DNA of 64,000 nucleotides. Source: JAAELZ01 sp965237995 (GTDB lineage: Bacteria; Pseudomonadota; Gammaproteobacteria; Arenicellales; Poriferihabitantaceae). The DNA lies in contig CBDEGO010000005.1 of assembly GCA_965237995.1 (NCBI GenBank), positions 124,001 to 188,000 of the forward strand, read 5' to 3'. A program made the translations under genes and the position numbers. The notes under the pieces are model-generated. The model made no database searches, was not told where the DNA came from, and was given only the letters and a program-made list of their open reading frames with translations. Shown here one piece after another: positions 35,185 through 44,842 of this stretch. The first letter of the stretch is position 1. The number at the start of each line of letters is the position of its first letter.

Positions 35185-36567
35185 CTACTTCGACAGCGCC
35201 TTAATGACTTTCTGCGCTTTCGCTATTTGATCAATACTCAATTCAGAATAATGCGCGTGGCTTAGCTGCCTGAATACATCACTAACTGTTTCTAATTCTT
35301 CTAAGGATTGACGCGCTATTTCGACGCTTCCCTTCGCTTCAGCTAAGCCTCGACGTGCTACGCCTAAGTTCGCCATGGTCATCGCCCATGCCATTGGATA
35401 GGCTTCACGCGTCCACTCTTGCAGCGTATTTTCGTAAGCTTCAATGGCTTCTGTCATGATGTTTGCAGAATTATCTTCACGCTCTGCCAGTTTGTGTAAT
35501 GCCGCACCAAGGTTGTTTTGGGTCATCGCCCATTCTTGAGAGAAACACTCTCTAGTGCGTTCTGTCAGCGCACTTTTGTAGGCGGCTACCGATTGCTCTA
35601 GGGTTCTCGGGCCTTTGCGTTGTTCGCCCAACAACCTTAGCGCAGTACCGAGATTATCTGCGGTGGTTGCCCATTGCTGAGGAACGGTTTCCCGCGTCCA
35701 AACCAGCATGATTTCTTTATAAGCATCGACTGCTCGCTTAATCAATTTAGAGTTTTTGTTTCTTTGACCTGTGGCTTGCAACATCGCTGCTAGATTATTC
35801 GTTGTGCTAGCCCAATCATTTGGCACAGCGTCACGTGTACGCTCTTCAAGTGCTTGCTCAAACGCCGTAACAGATTGGCTTAGCATCTCTAAATCATTTT
35901 GGCGGTGTGCTAAAGCACCTAATGAATTACCAAGGCTATTTTGCGTTTCTGCCCATTGTAATGGATGCGTCATGCGGTCACGCTTCGACAGTGAAGCTTC
36001 AAAAGCTTCTATCGAGTATTCCAAGTTCTTAGTGCCACCTTGGCGCTGGCCTAATATCGCCCTAACGCTGCCTAGCAGTTGCAGCGAGGCAGAATATTCT
36101 TGAGTTTTGTTCTCTCCTTGAACCAGAGGCATCACATCGTCTTCAATCAAATAGATGGTTTGTTGCAAAGCATTGTTATCACTGAATTCGCGCCCTAACT
36201 CCAACAACATCTGAGCGCTTTGCATATAATAATGCCACTGTGACTGACCACCCGAACCCACTTCATTAGCGGCTTGCATATAACAATCGGCTGCTTGCTG
36301 GTATTCAAGTTGCGTCGACGCCAATAAAGCTCGTTGCATTATTTTTGTTAAGTCTTTATTACCCTCAACCGCGTCTTCACCCTTTTGCGTAATACTGCGC
36401 AACTGTATTAAGCGCCCGTAGGCTTGGCTCAATAACCCCGGTATTTGCGGTAAAGATGCACCTGTTGCTGATACGTAAGTCATTAAATGCTCGATATCGG
36501 CGTTATCCGCATCTAAGTTCTTGACGCTTAATTCAAGCTCCCGTTGTATATACGCTTGTTGCTTCAT
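35185..36567 (-). CDS. tetratricopeptide-like repeat protein
   Basis: 460 residues, soluble and helical. At least five repeats with a period of about 50 residues, each with a (W)AxTxxNLGxAL core (QWAETQNSLGNSL, DWASTTNNLAAML, QWATTADNLGTAL, EWAMTQNNLGAAL, AWAMTMANLGVAR). The 50-residue spacing and the terminal Arg-Glu/Arg-Asp motif (WTRE, RTRE) mark a distinct TPR variety. Likely a scaffold; partner unknown. It lies just downstream of aprA but is separated from it by a strong terminator. Confidence 0.85.
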   Translation of the reverse strand: MKQQAYIQRELELSVKNLDADNADIEHLMTYVSATGASLPQIPGLLSQAYGRLIQLRSITQKGEDAVEGNKDLTKIMQRALLASTQLEYQQAADCYMQAANEVGSGGQSQWHYYMQSAQMLLELGREFSDNNALQQTIYLIEDDVMPLVQGENKTQEYSASLQLLGSVRAILGQRQGGTKNLEYSIEAFEASLSKRDRMTHPLQWAETQNSLGNSLGALAHRQNDLEMLSQSVTAFEQALEERTRDAVPNDWASTTNNLAAMLQATGQRNKNSKLIKRAVDAYKEIMLVWTRETVPQQWATTADNLGTALRLLGEQRKGPRTLEQSVAAYKSALTERTRECFSQEWAMTQNNLGAALHKLAEREDNSANIMTEAIEAYENTLQEWTREAYPMAWAMTMANLGVARRGLAEAKGSVEIARQSLEELETVSDVFRQLSHAHYSELSIDQIAKAQKVIKALSK

Positions 36568-36647
36568 GGGTTTGTTTGGCTCTAAACTATTTTTACTTGG
36601 AACGATGTTAAAAAGAAGCGAGAAGTGCGCTGCCTCAAAAATAACAA

Positions 36648-36676
36648 AAGCGCCTGCGAGTTTGCCGCAGGCGCTT
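36648..36676. terminator. intrinsic terminator after aprA
   Basis: Perfect 11-bp stem (AAGCGCCTGCG and complement) with a 7-nt loop, 60 bp past the aprA stop. It separates the apr operon from the TPR gene; on the minus strand it is followed by a T-rich stretch (TTTGTTATTTTT). Confidence 0.85.
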
Positions 36677-36735
36677 CAATTATAAAACTACTTGCAAGTT
36701 AGCGGATAAAGTACCCGCTTTATTGCGCGCTAGTG

Positions 36736-38568
36736 TTAGTCAACAATATGATAAACAGGCGCTTTTTCCATCTCCCATTCGCCAGACTCACGGTCACGAC
36801 GAGAAAGAGTGAGTGAATGCCAGTTTTCGTCATCCAACTGCATATGGTCACCACGGTAGTAATAGCCCGGCCATCTAGTTTCTTTACGGTATAAAGTATG
36901 CTGAACCACACATTCAGAGGCAATCGCGCGGTGTTTAAGCTCCCATGCACGTTGTAACTGGTGTAAGTCTTCTGCACCGATGTGCTCAAGATCTTCGTGT
37001 AATGTCGCTAATAACTCTAAACCGCGAAGCAACAATGGCTCGTTAGTCATGTAGTTTACGCTGATACCGCCTGCGTACTCGTCCATGATCTTCTCAAGAC
37101 GTTGCAGGCCTTGGATAGGCAATAAATAACTAGGCGAAACCGTTCCGCCCGTGATTTCGTTACGACCAACGGTGTAGTTCTCCATAGGCTGGAAGATTTC
37201 TTTCTTGAAGTCTTCCATTTGCTTATCAGAGATTTTGATCTGCTCTTTACCCATGTCACGAACATACTTAACCGCCGCTTTGGCAGCCAAACGACCTTCC
37301 GTAAATGAACCTGATGAGAATGCGTGAGCGGTGCCGCCCAATGCATCACCCGCACCAAATAAGCCGTCAACCGTCATCATACGGTTGTAACCCCATTGGT
37401 ACTCATCAGGAGAAATATCTTCTGGACCAGAAGCCCACGCACCCGAGCAAGTCGCATGCGAACCCATCACATAAGGCTCAGATGTGGTTAATTCAGGATT
37501 GATGTACTTAGGGTCGATATCTTGTGACGCCCAAACGACCGCCTGGCCGACTGTCATGCCTAAGAAGTTTTCCCAACCCACTGTTTCTTTATGTGGGTCT
37601 TGGAACGCCTCTTTGGTTACCATGTGAATCGGGCCACGGCCTGCTTTCACTTCTTCAATAAAAGCGTGGTTACGCAAACACGTTGGCGTTGGTTGGTGAT
37701 CGATGTAATCACCTACCATGCCTTTAGTTTGCTCGTACCATTTTGACTCGTACTCTTCACCATAGGCGTTTTGAGTATACGTTTTCAAGTGTAGGAAGTA
37801 CGCGCCAACTGGGCCGTAACCATCTTTAAAGCGGCACAATACAATGCGGTTTTCCATTTGCGTCATTTTCGCACCCGCCATGATAGGCAATGCGTAAGCA
37901 GAAGCAGAACTCCAAGGCGCGTACCAAGTACGGCCCATGCCTTCGCCCGTTGAGCGTGGCTTAAAGATGTGCGATGCACCACCGGCACCAACAATAGTCG
38001 CCTTGGCGCGAAATACGTGATAATCACCCGTACGAACGTTAAAACCAACAGCACCGCCGCAACGGTTGTCTTTGCCTTCGTCCATCAAAAGGTGCGTCAC
38101 CATGATGCGGTTGTAAATTTTATCCGCCGACTTACGTGCTGCTTCCGCAACGATTGGCTTGTAGCTCTCACCGTGTATCATGATCTGCCACTTGCCTTCA
38201 CGCAAATAACGACCTTCATCATTCTTCATGAACGGGAGGCCCCATTCGTCGAACTTATGTACGGTTGAGTCAACGTGGCGAGCCATGTCAAATGCCAAAT
38301 CTTCACGCACCATGCCCATCAAGTCGTTACGTGCATAACGTACGTGATCTTCTGGTGAGTTCTCATCCCACTGCATGCCCATGTAGCAGTTGATCGCATA
38401 AAGACCTTGAGCAACCGCACCACTTCGATCGATGTTGGCTTTTTCAGCCACCACGATCTTCATGTCACGACCCCAATATCTCGCTTCGTAAGCAGCACCT
38501 GTGCCGCCCATTCCGCCGCCTACTACGAGGATATCGCAATCTTCGTATACTGTATTGATTTTACCCAT
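36736..38568 (-). CDS. aprA: adenylylsulfate reductase alpha subunit
   Basis: 610 residues. FAD-binding opening DILVVGGGMGGTGAAYEARYWG with GGGMGGTG, then EKANIDRSGAVAQGLYAINCY and the GAGGASHIFKPRSTGEGMGRTWYAPWSSASAYALP substrate region, all typical of AprA. With AprB it interconverts APS and sulfite plus AMP; in sulfur oxidisers it runs towards APS. Its start overlaps the aprB stop by one base (TAATG). Last gene of aprMBA. Confidence 0.97.
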   Translation of the reverse strand: MGKINTVYEDCDILVVGGGMGGTGAAYEARYWGRDMKIVVAEKANIDRSGAVAQGLYAINCYMGMQWDENSPEDHVRYARNDLMGMVREDLAFDMARHVDSTVHKFDEWGLPFMKNDEGRYLREGKWQIMIHGESYKPIVAEAARKSADKIYNRIMVTHLLMDEGKDNRCGGAVGFNVRTGDYHVFRAKATIVGAGGASHIFKPRSTGEGMGRTWYAPWSSASAYALPIMAGAKMTQMENRIVLCRFKDGYGPVGAYFLHLKTYTQNAYGEEYESKWYEQTKGMVGDYIDHQPTPTCLRNHAFIEEVKAGRGPIHMVTKEAFQDPHKETVGWENFLGMTVGQAVVWASQDIDPKYINPELTTSEPYVMGSHATCSGAWASGPEDISPDEYQWGYNRMMTVDGLFGAGDALGGTAHAFSSGSFTEGRLAAKAAVKYVRDMGKEQIKISDKQMEDFKKEIFQPMENYTVGRNEITGGTVSPSYLLPIQGLQRLEKIMDEYAGGISVNYMTNEPLLLRGLELLATLHEDLEHIGAEDLHQLQRAWELKHRAIASECVVQHTLYRKETRWPGYYYRGDHMQLDDENWHSLTLSRRDRESGEWEMEKAPVYHIVD

Positions 38569-39038
38569 TAGTAATAAACTCCTTGTTTGAATTTATCTTT
38601 AGCAATCGTACGAAGGCCAGCTTCTACGTTGATAACCGCTGGCTCATAGCATAAGTGTTCAGAGTCCACCATTTCTTGATCTGGCATTGGAAGATCACCA
38701 ACCGGTTCAATCTTCTCACCCCAAGGTTGCGTAGTAATTGGCGAAACGAAATCTTTAACACGGCCATCACGGAACTTGATCTTCCAAGAGATGGTGCCTT
38801 TTTCTTCTTCGCGGCGAACTCGTACGCTATGCCCTAGTGGAGCAAAGTCGGCGTAACCACGCACGTCAATCGCATTTTGTGGGCAAGCTTTTACGCAGGA
38901 ATAACACTCCCAGCAAAAGTTTGGTTCGATGTTTACAGCACGACGATATGTTTCGTCTATGTGCATAATATCTGAAGGGCAGATATCTACACAGTGTCCA
39001 CAGCCGTCGCAGCGTGTCATGTATACAAAAGTTGGCAT
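38568..39038 (-). CDS. aprB: adenylylsulfate reductase beta subunit
   Basis: 156 residues. Two [4Fe-4S] cluster motifs: Cys10, Cys13, Cys16, Cys20 (CDGCGHCVDIC) and Cys42, Cys45, Cys48, Cys52 (CWECYSCVKAC). The C-terminal tail wraps the alpha subunit in known structures. It passes electrons between AprA and the membrane anchor. 71 bp after aprM. Confidence 0.97.
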   Translation of the reverse strand: MPTFVYMTRCDGCGHCVDICPSDIMHIDETYRRAVNIEPNFCWECYSCVKACPQNAIDVRGYADFAPLGHSVRVRREEEKGTISWKIKFRDGRVKDFVSPITTQPWGEKIEPVGDLPMPDQEMVDSEHLCYEPAVINVEAGLRTIAKDKFKQGVYY

Positions 39039-39109
39039 TTTATTATTTACTCAAAATTAGTTAATGAATAATCAGCGTAGTGCGCCAATTGATCAGTTTA
39101 TCGTGACGT

Positions 39110-39862
39110 TTAGTAATTCTTAGGTGCGGCACGCTTGATACCTAAACCAAATTGCTCTGGTGCATCAGCTGGAGGTGGTAAGTTGTTCATGGTGCCATCA
39201 GCAACTGACAACTTCTTTTCAAAAGCAGCCGCTGGTTTAAAGAACATATGCGCGAACTTCGACCATGGCACGCCACCAAACAACACCGTAGCAGATAGGA
39301 TAAATAGGCCAAATAGCACCACACCGCCAAAAATGGACCACAGCAAGGCGAATGTGCTCATTGCCATTAGTGACAAGACGAATAAGTCGGCTTTCATTAT
39401 TCTAAAAGGTGAATTGCCTTCTGCGGCGACATCAACGCGGATACAAAACCAAAACCAGTAACAACCAACGGCCAAGGCCAATGCGCCCAAATGCCATAAG
39501 AACGGCCAAAGCGCTGAAGCGGTGTTACAGAACACCATCACTGCCGTGGCTACGGCAAACACAATGAAGCCATACATAGTAAGAAGATGAGCAAGACGCC
39601 GCTTTGGATTGCAAAACTCAGAGGAAGTCAGCACTTCATTTGAAAGTACTTTAACAGCAATAGCCGCTTTTTCGCCGCCACTCACTTGTCGTGCACCATT
39701 TTTCTTAGCGCGTTCCATATTCTCAAAAAAGTATTTACCACTCTTCTTGTGAATAACATCAAATATAGTGCCACCGATCACTAACAGAACCATAATAACC
39801 ACATAGGTTTTCATGGCGCCTGCTGATAGGGCAAGTTCGGAAAAAGGATTGGTAGTCAACAT
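39110..39862 (-). CDS. aprM: AprM-type membrane anchor of adenylylsulfate reductase
   Basis: 250 residues with about five membrane helices (about residues 14-34, 86-110, 115-136, 155-175, 180-200). Position directly before aprBA matches the aprMBA order of sulfur-oxidising Proteobacteria such as purple sulfur bacteria, where AprM links the cytosolic AprBA to the quinone pool. First gene of the operon; the promoter must lie in 39863-40108, where no clear boxes were seen. Confidence 0.88.
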   Translation of the reverse strand: MLTTNPFSELALSAGAMKTYVVIMVLLVIGGTIFDVIHKKSGKYFFENMERAKKNGARQVSGGEKAAIAVKVLSNEVLTSSEFCNPKRRLAHLLTMYGFIVFAVATAVMVFCNTASALWPFLWHLGALALAVGCYWFWFCIRVDVAAEGNSPFRIMKADLFVLSLMAMSTFALLWSIFGGVVLFGLFILSATVLFGGVPWSKFAHMFFKPAAAFEKKLSVADGTMNNLPPPADAPEQFGLGIKRAAPKNY

Positions 39863-40108
39863 TAATTCTATGCTCCTAATTGTTGGATAATGAGCGCTTT
39901 ATACGTAACGCTTCGGTTAAATAAAGTTTTCCGCCAAATTACTTAGCGTCCCGCATTGTCGGCGAAGTGCTAGGCCAATTCAAACGGGTAATTTCATTGG
40001 GGCCGATAAAATTTATTTATGTTGGCTTCGGCAAAGCGCCTATCGCCACTCCCTTATCTGGTGTAATTGAAGTAGAGACTTGAAGCCCAAGTAAAGACCA
40101 CGACTCTA

Positions 40109-40765
40109 TCACTCATTCAGTAGAAACAGCAACGAGCCGACCATCAAACTGCTGTGTTGCGCAGACGGCTGGAATGCCTCTGCTTGATAACTTTGGTCTT
40201 CAACAAGCCCGTTTGTATGCGGGCGCGTGTTGAAAAAGTTGATCGGGACCGTATCGCAATCCAGACACTCAAGCACTTCGAAGTGCAAATGAGGTTCTGA
40301 GCTATCCCCCGTATTGCCGCTTAATGCAATGACTTCCCCTTGGGCAACTTGGCTACCGACAACAGGCATCACCCCATCTTTGGTTAAGTGATAATAGCCA
40401 GACACCTTATTGTCATCGTGTTTAACGATAAGATAATTTTCTTTCCCCGGCTCTCCGTTCCCATCGACAAAGCTTTCTTGTAGCTCAACCACCACCCCAG
40501 CCTGAGTGGCAGTGATTGCCGTGCCGATTGGCATATCAAAATCATATGCATAAGCTTGATCAAACCCAATTTCATGCGATCCGTCAGTACAGTTTCCTTG
40601 CCCAACCACATAACTCTTCCCGACCGCATAGGGCAACGCATAACCTGAGGTAGCTTGATCGGGGTAACCGCTAATGCACTGAGCATAGCTATTCAACGCT
40701 ATTGCAAAATACATCAATGAGATTGCGATACAACGAACGTACAATATTTGTATAAACATAATCAA
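40109..40765 (-). CDS. secreted M23-family metallopeptidase
   Basis: 218 residues with an N-terminal signal region (to about residue 28). M23 zinc-site motifs are present: the GSHEIGFDQAYAYDFDMP segment (His and Asp ligands) and HLHFEV near the C-terminal part of the domain, with YYHLT before it. Cleaves peptidoglycan cross-links or peptides in the periplasm. The extra C-terminal hydrophobic segment (SSLMVGSLLFLL) is unusual and could anchor it. Confidence 0.87.
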   Translation of the reverse strand: MIMFIQILYVRCIAISLMYFAIALNSYAQCISGYPDQATSGYALPYAVGKSYVVGQGNCTDGSHEIGFDQAYAYDFDMPIGTAITATQAGVVVELQESFVDGNGEPGKENYLIVKHDDNKVSGYYHLTKDGVMPVVGSQVAQGEVIALSGNTGDSSEPHLHFEVLECLDCDTVPINFFNTRPHTNGLVEDQSYQAEAFQPSAQHSSLMVGSLLFLLNE

Positions 40766-40806
40766 TAAGCGACGCTTAACTAGCCAGACTCAGATAGTTC
40801 ACCAAC

Positions 40807-42234
40807 TCACTCCAAGGTTAGGTAGTGTTCAATGCCGTCTATCTTATCATCAAGGCGATGATTAACATAAATGACTGCTGTTGCGGAGCCAGCACAGATT
40901 TTTTCTATTAACGCAAGAACGAGTTGCCGATTCATGTCATCTAAGCCCAGACAAGGTTCATCTAGAATTAGCAATGGCGGATGCTTAACCATCGCTCGTG
41001 CTATTAATAGTAAACGTTGGTCTCCGTAAGACAGCTTATTAAATGGTTGGTCGGCCCGGTCGCTTAAGCCCAGCAAACTGAGCCATTGGTCAGCAATGGC
41101 ACGCTGCACATCAGAGCTTTTCGTATACATACCGATGCTATCGTAAAAACCAGAGACAATTACGTTTCTAAGACTTGCGCTAACCCGATACTCCCACTGC
41201 AAAGCAGTAGACACGTAACCGATGTACTGCTTAATTTGCCATATGCTCTCACCCTTTCCGCGCTGATAACCAAATACAAAAATATCGTTCACATAACATT
41301 GCGGGTGATCACCCGTTATAAGCGAAAGTAAGGCGGTTTTACCACTGCCATTAGGGCCACTTAGTTGCCAGTGTTGATTGCGCTCTATGGTCCAATTGAT
41401 GTCTTTAAAGATTTCCGCTTCTGCATATTTAACGCCGACGTTGGTCAACTTAACCAATGGTTGGCTAGGGTCTAATTCCGGCAAATTTGCCGACGGGTCA
41501 GCAGCAGGAATTTGCAAGTCCGTTGTTTTTAAATGCAGTAGTTGATACAGATCAGCATAGGCTTTTTCATCGCTGCGCTTCACGGTATGCTGAAGTTGCC
41601 CGTTCTCGACGTAAGCTATATCAGTAATAAAATCTGGGCATTCGTCAAAGCGATTTAACACCAACACCATCGGAACGTTACCCACTAAGGTGTTAAGGTG
41701 GGCTTGTAAGATCGCCAACGTATTAAAGTCTAATCCATCAAATGGTTCATCCAACACCAGCAAGTCAGGCTTGCAGGCCAAGGCGCGAATCAACAAAACC
41801 TTGCGTGATTCACCTGTGGAGAGTTTTCTAAAAGCGCGATCTAATAGCGGCGTTAAACCAAATTTCTCGACTAGCTGTTCTGCTAGGAGTGCGTCCTCGC
41901 AAACCGCAGATAACATCTCACTAACGGGCGTACCTTCGGAAATAACATCTACAATGTCTGCATCATCTTTTCGCAGCTCCGCAGCGATCAACTCAGCTTG
42001 CGCTTCAAACGACACCACACCCACCTTAGCCGGCAAGTTTTCAACTTGGCCGCTGACCACTTTCCCCGCGCCTGATAGTACCGCCGCTAAGGCCGACTTT
42101 CCCGCACCATTGGCACCGGTAACCATCCAATTTTGTTCAGGTTTGATCTCCCAATAAATTGAATGCAATGTAAAGCGCTCATCAAAATTGACCGTTAAAT
42201 CAGCGAGCTTAATCGTAGCTTGTGTTTTTGACAT
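40807..42234 (-). CDS. modF: ModF-like double ABC-ATPase
   Basis: 475 residues, two ABC nucleotide-binding domains in tandem without membrane segments: Walker A GANGAGKSA and signature LSTGESRK in the first, GPNGSGKTA and LSYGDQRL in the second, with LLVLDEPFDGLD and LLILDEPCLGLD as Walker B. This matches ModF (PhrA), which is usually next to modABC, but none is near here. Function of ModF is poorly defined. Confidence 0.85.
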   Translation of the reverse strand: MSKTQATIKLADLTVNFDERFTLHSIYWEIKPEQNWMVTGANGAGKSALAAVLSGAGKVVSGQVENLPAKVGVVSFEAQAELIAAELRKDDADIVDVISEGTPVSEMLSAVCEDALLAEQLVEKFGLTPLLDRAFRKLSTGESRKVLLIRALACKPDLLVLDEPFDGLDFNTLAILQAHLNTLVGNVPMVLVLNRFDECPDFITDIAYVENGQLQHTVKRSDEKAYADLYQLLHLKTTDLQIPAADPSANLPELDPSQPLVKLTNVGVKYAEAEIFKDINWTIERNQHWQLSGPNGSGKTALLSLITGDHPQCYVNDIFVFGYQRGKGESIWQIKQYIGYVSTALQWEYRVSASLRNVIVSGFYDSIGMYTKSSDVQRAIADQWLSLLGLSDRADQPFNKLSYGDQRLLLIARAMVKHPPLLILDEPCLGLDDMNRQLVLALIEKICAGSATAVIYVNHRLDDKIDGIEHYLTLE

Positions 42235-42272
42235 ATCGCTAAGTAATAACGCGCTAAAGGTTCAAATACAAA

Positions 42273-42299
42273 AAAGGCCAAGCACGCGTCTTGGCCTTT
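42273..42299. terminator. intrinsic terminator between ilvC and modF-like gene
   Basis: Perfect 10-bp stem AAAGGCCAAG-CACGCGT-CTTGGCCTTT. On the minus strand it is followed by a T run (42270-42275), so it ends ilvC. A further perfect 17-bp palindrome (CCTTCAA-TAT-TTGAAGG, 42313-42329) lies between the ilvC stop and this hairpin. Confidence 0.85.
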
Positions 42300-42341
42300 A
42301 ATCGAAATAGCGCCTTCAATATTTGAAGGTGAGTGAGCGGC

Positions 42342-43817
42342 TTAAACGATTTTCTTCATGTCCGCCATATAACCGCGCAATTCACGGCCAATGACCTCAA
42401 CAGGGTGGTTATATAGTGCCGCGTTAATCTCAATCAAGCGTGCGTTATCGACCCCGTTATCGTCTAGGTCTAAACCACGACCGATCACGTCAGTTTTAAT
42501 GCCTTTCATAAAATCAGCCAGTAACGGAACACAGGCATGATTGTATAAATAACAACCGTATTCCGCCGTATCTGAAATGGTTGCATTCATTTCATATAGC
42601 TTCTTGCGCGCAATGGTATTGGCAATCAGTGGCGTTTCGTGTAACGACTCATAGTACGCCGAATCAGCAATGATGCCTGCTTCGGTCATCGTTTCAAAGG
42701 CAAGCTCAACACCAGCCTTAACCATTGCTACCATCAAGATACCGTTATCAAAATATTCTTGTTCAGAAATCTCCATGTCACCCGCAGCAGTTTTTTCATA
42801 TGCAGTTTCAGCAGTCTCTGCTCTCCAACCCAATAAGTTTTTATCATCATTAGCCCAATCTTCCATCATGGTACGCGAGAATGTACCGTTCATGATGTCA
42901 TCTTGATGCTTGTGATATAGCGGGCGCATGATGTCTTTCATTTCTTCAGCCAAATCAAACGCTTTGATCTTTGCAGGGTTTGACAAGCGATCGAGCATAT
43001 TGGTCACCCCACCATACTTAAGCGCTTCAGTGACGGTCTCCCAACCGTATTGAATTAGCTTTGACGCGTATCCAGCTTCAACGCCTTCTTCGATCATCTT
43101 ATCAAAACACAGTAACGAACCTGTTTGCAGCATACCGCATAGGATAGTTTGCTCACCCATTAAATCAGACTTCACTTCAGCGATGAAAGAAGACATTAGT
43201 ACACCGGCCTTGTGTCCACCTGTACCAACAGCGTAAGCCTTAGCCAGCGCTAAGCCTTCACCTTTAGGGTCATTGTCTTCGTGTACCGCAATTAAGGTTG
43301 GCACGCCAAAACCGCGCACGTATTCTGCACGCACTTCAGACCCTGGGCACTTCGGCGCAACCATAATAACGGTTAGGTCATCACGCACTTTCATGCCTTC
43401 TTCAACAATGTTAAACCCATGAGAATAAGACAAACAGGCGCCTTGTTTCATTAACGGCATCACTGAGTTTACGACAGCGGTGTGTTGCTTATCTGGTGTG
43501 AGATTCAACACAATATCCGCTGTTGGGATTAGCTCTTGGTAGGTACCTACCGTGAAACCATTGTCGGTCGCATTCTTCCAAGACTGGCGCTTTTCCGCAA
43601 TGGCGGCATCGCGCAACGTGTAAGAAACATCCAAGCCGCTATCACGCAAATTCAAACCTTGATTTAAGCCTTGCGCGCCGCAACCGATGACGACCATTTT
43701 CTTGCCCTTGAGCGCTTCTACGCCGTCCGAGAATTCCTCAAGGTGCATAAACCGACATTTGGCTAATTGCTCTAATTGCTGACGCAATGGTAAGGAATTG
43801 AAGTAGTTATTTGACAT
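42342..43817 (-). CDS. ilvC: ketol-acid reductoisomerase, class II
   Basis: 491 residues, the long (class II) form with a duplicated C-terminal domain. NADPH motif VVIGCGAQGLNQGLNLRDSG. Second step of valine, leucine and isoleucine synthesis: isomerises and reduces acetolactate or acetohydroxybutyrate. Divergent from ilvY, the standard enteric-type arrangement, with regulatory sites in the shared intergenic region. Confidence 0.97.
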   Translation of the reverse strand: MSNNYFNSLPLRQQLEQLAKCRFMHLEEFSDGVEALKGKKMVVIGCGAQGLNQGLNLRDSGLDVSYTLRDAAIAEKRQSWKNATDNGFTVGTYQELIPTADIVLNLTPDKQHTAVVNSVMPLMKQGACLSYSHGFNIVEEGMKVRDDLTVIMVAPKCPGSEVRAEYVRGFGVPTLIAVHEDNDPKGEGLALAKAYAVGTGGHKAGVLMSSFIAEVKSDLMGEQTILCGMLQTGSLLCFDKMIEEGVEAGYASKLIQYGWETVTEALKYGGVTNMLDRLSNPAKIKAFDLAEEMKDIMRPLYHKHQDDIMNGTFSRTMMEDWANDDKNLLGWRAETAETAYEKTAAGDMEISEQEYFDNGILMVAMVKAGVELAFETMTEAGIIADSAYYESLHETPLIANTIARKKLYEMNATISDTAEYGCYLYNHACVPLLADFMKGIKTDVIGRGLDLDDNGVDNARLIEINAALYNHPVEVIGRELRGYMADMKKIV

Positions 43818-43945
43818 GGCTTGCTTCCAATTTGTTGAGAGTAATTTGATAGGTTAGCGACTCTATATCATGCCAATTGTTTCGTAAATTGATATATATG
43901 CAACATGCATCCCACATATTGCAACATTTGCGTTACTATCAAAGC
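43818..43945. promoter_or_regulatory. ilvC-ilvY divergent regulatory region
   Basis: Contains two direct TGCAACAT repeats at 43899-43906 and 43920-43927, exactly 21 bp (two helical turns) apart, plus ATGCAACATGCAT at 43898-43910. These are plausible IlvY operators. The spacing on one face of the helix fits tandem LysR-type dimers. Confidence 0.6.
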
Positions 43946-44824
43946 ATGAATGAACGACATTTGAGCAATTTCTTAGCCCTTGCCGAGCACTTGCACTTTG
44001 GCCGAGCGAGTGACGCTTGCAACATGAGCGTGTCAGCACTATCACGCCATATCCGCCAACTAGAAGACGAAGTTGGCGCGCTGTTGTTCTATCGAGATAA
44101 TCGTTCTGTCACTATCACCAAAGAAGGCCAGCGATTTGTAAAATACGCTCGTGAAGCAATCAAACAATGGCAATCAATACGTGGTGAGCTCAGTTCGCAA
44201 ACGGGCGACCTGCAAGGTGAAATAAGCGTGTATTGCTCGGTTACCGCCAGCTACACCATCTTATATGGCTTACTTAATCGTTTTCGCGAGGACCACCCTA
44301 GCATCGAAATAAAACTACATACTGGCGACCCAGAAGAGGCCATTGCTCGCGTGATAAATGCAGATGAAGACATCAGTATCGCCGCCCACCCAAATACCTT
44401 ACCTCGTGGTATCGCGTTTAAAGCGATTACCACCTCTCCACTATTATTCATTGCACCCAAAGAATCAAACGACCTCGCTTTAAAAAACCTGCCGCCTAAA
44501 TCAACGCAGGCGTGGGCAAGTGTCCCAATGATTTTAGCTGAAGGTGGCATCGGGCGAGACAGAGTCGATGCATGGTTTAAACAACTTGGTATTGCACCAA
44601 ACATTTACGCGCAGGCTGCGGGCAATGAAGCCATTGTTAGCATGGTGAGTTTAGGGCTTGGTATTGGCGTGGTACCAAAAATAGTGTTAGACCATAGCCC
44701 CATGGTTGATCGTATTCAAACACTTGACGTACTGCCACGCTTAGCGCCGTACCGAATAGGTTTATTCATCCAAAAAAAGAATTTGAAAAACCCGTTGCTA
44801 AAACCATTTTGGGAGTTAGACTAG
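43946..44824 (+). CDS. ilvY: LysR-type regulator IlvY
   Basis: 292 residues from ATG 43946 (MNERHLSNFLALAEHLHFGRASDACNMS), the usual IlvY start; the open frame extends 23 codons upstream but these run through the operators. N-terminal winged HTH, effector domain from about residue 90. It activates ilvC with acetolactate or acetohydroxybutyrate as inducer. Located divergent from ilvC as in enterobacteria. Confidence 0.93.
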   Translation: MNERHLSNFLALAEHLHFGRASDACNMSVSALSRHIRQLEDEVGALLFYRDNRSVTITKEGQRFVKYAREAIKQWQSIRGELSSQTGDLQGEISVYCSVTASYTILYGLLNRFREDHPSIEIKLHTGDPEEAIARVINADEDISIAAHPNTLPRGIAFKAITTSPLLFIAPKESNDLALKNLPPKSTQAWASVPMILAEGGIGRDRVDAWFKQLGIAPNIYAQAAGNEAIVSMVSLGLGIGVVPKIVLDHSPMVDRIQTLDVLPRLAPYRIGLFIQKKNLKNPLLKPFWELD

Positions 44825-44842
44825 CCGACCCGCTTAGCGAAA

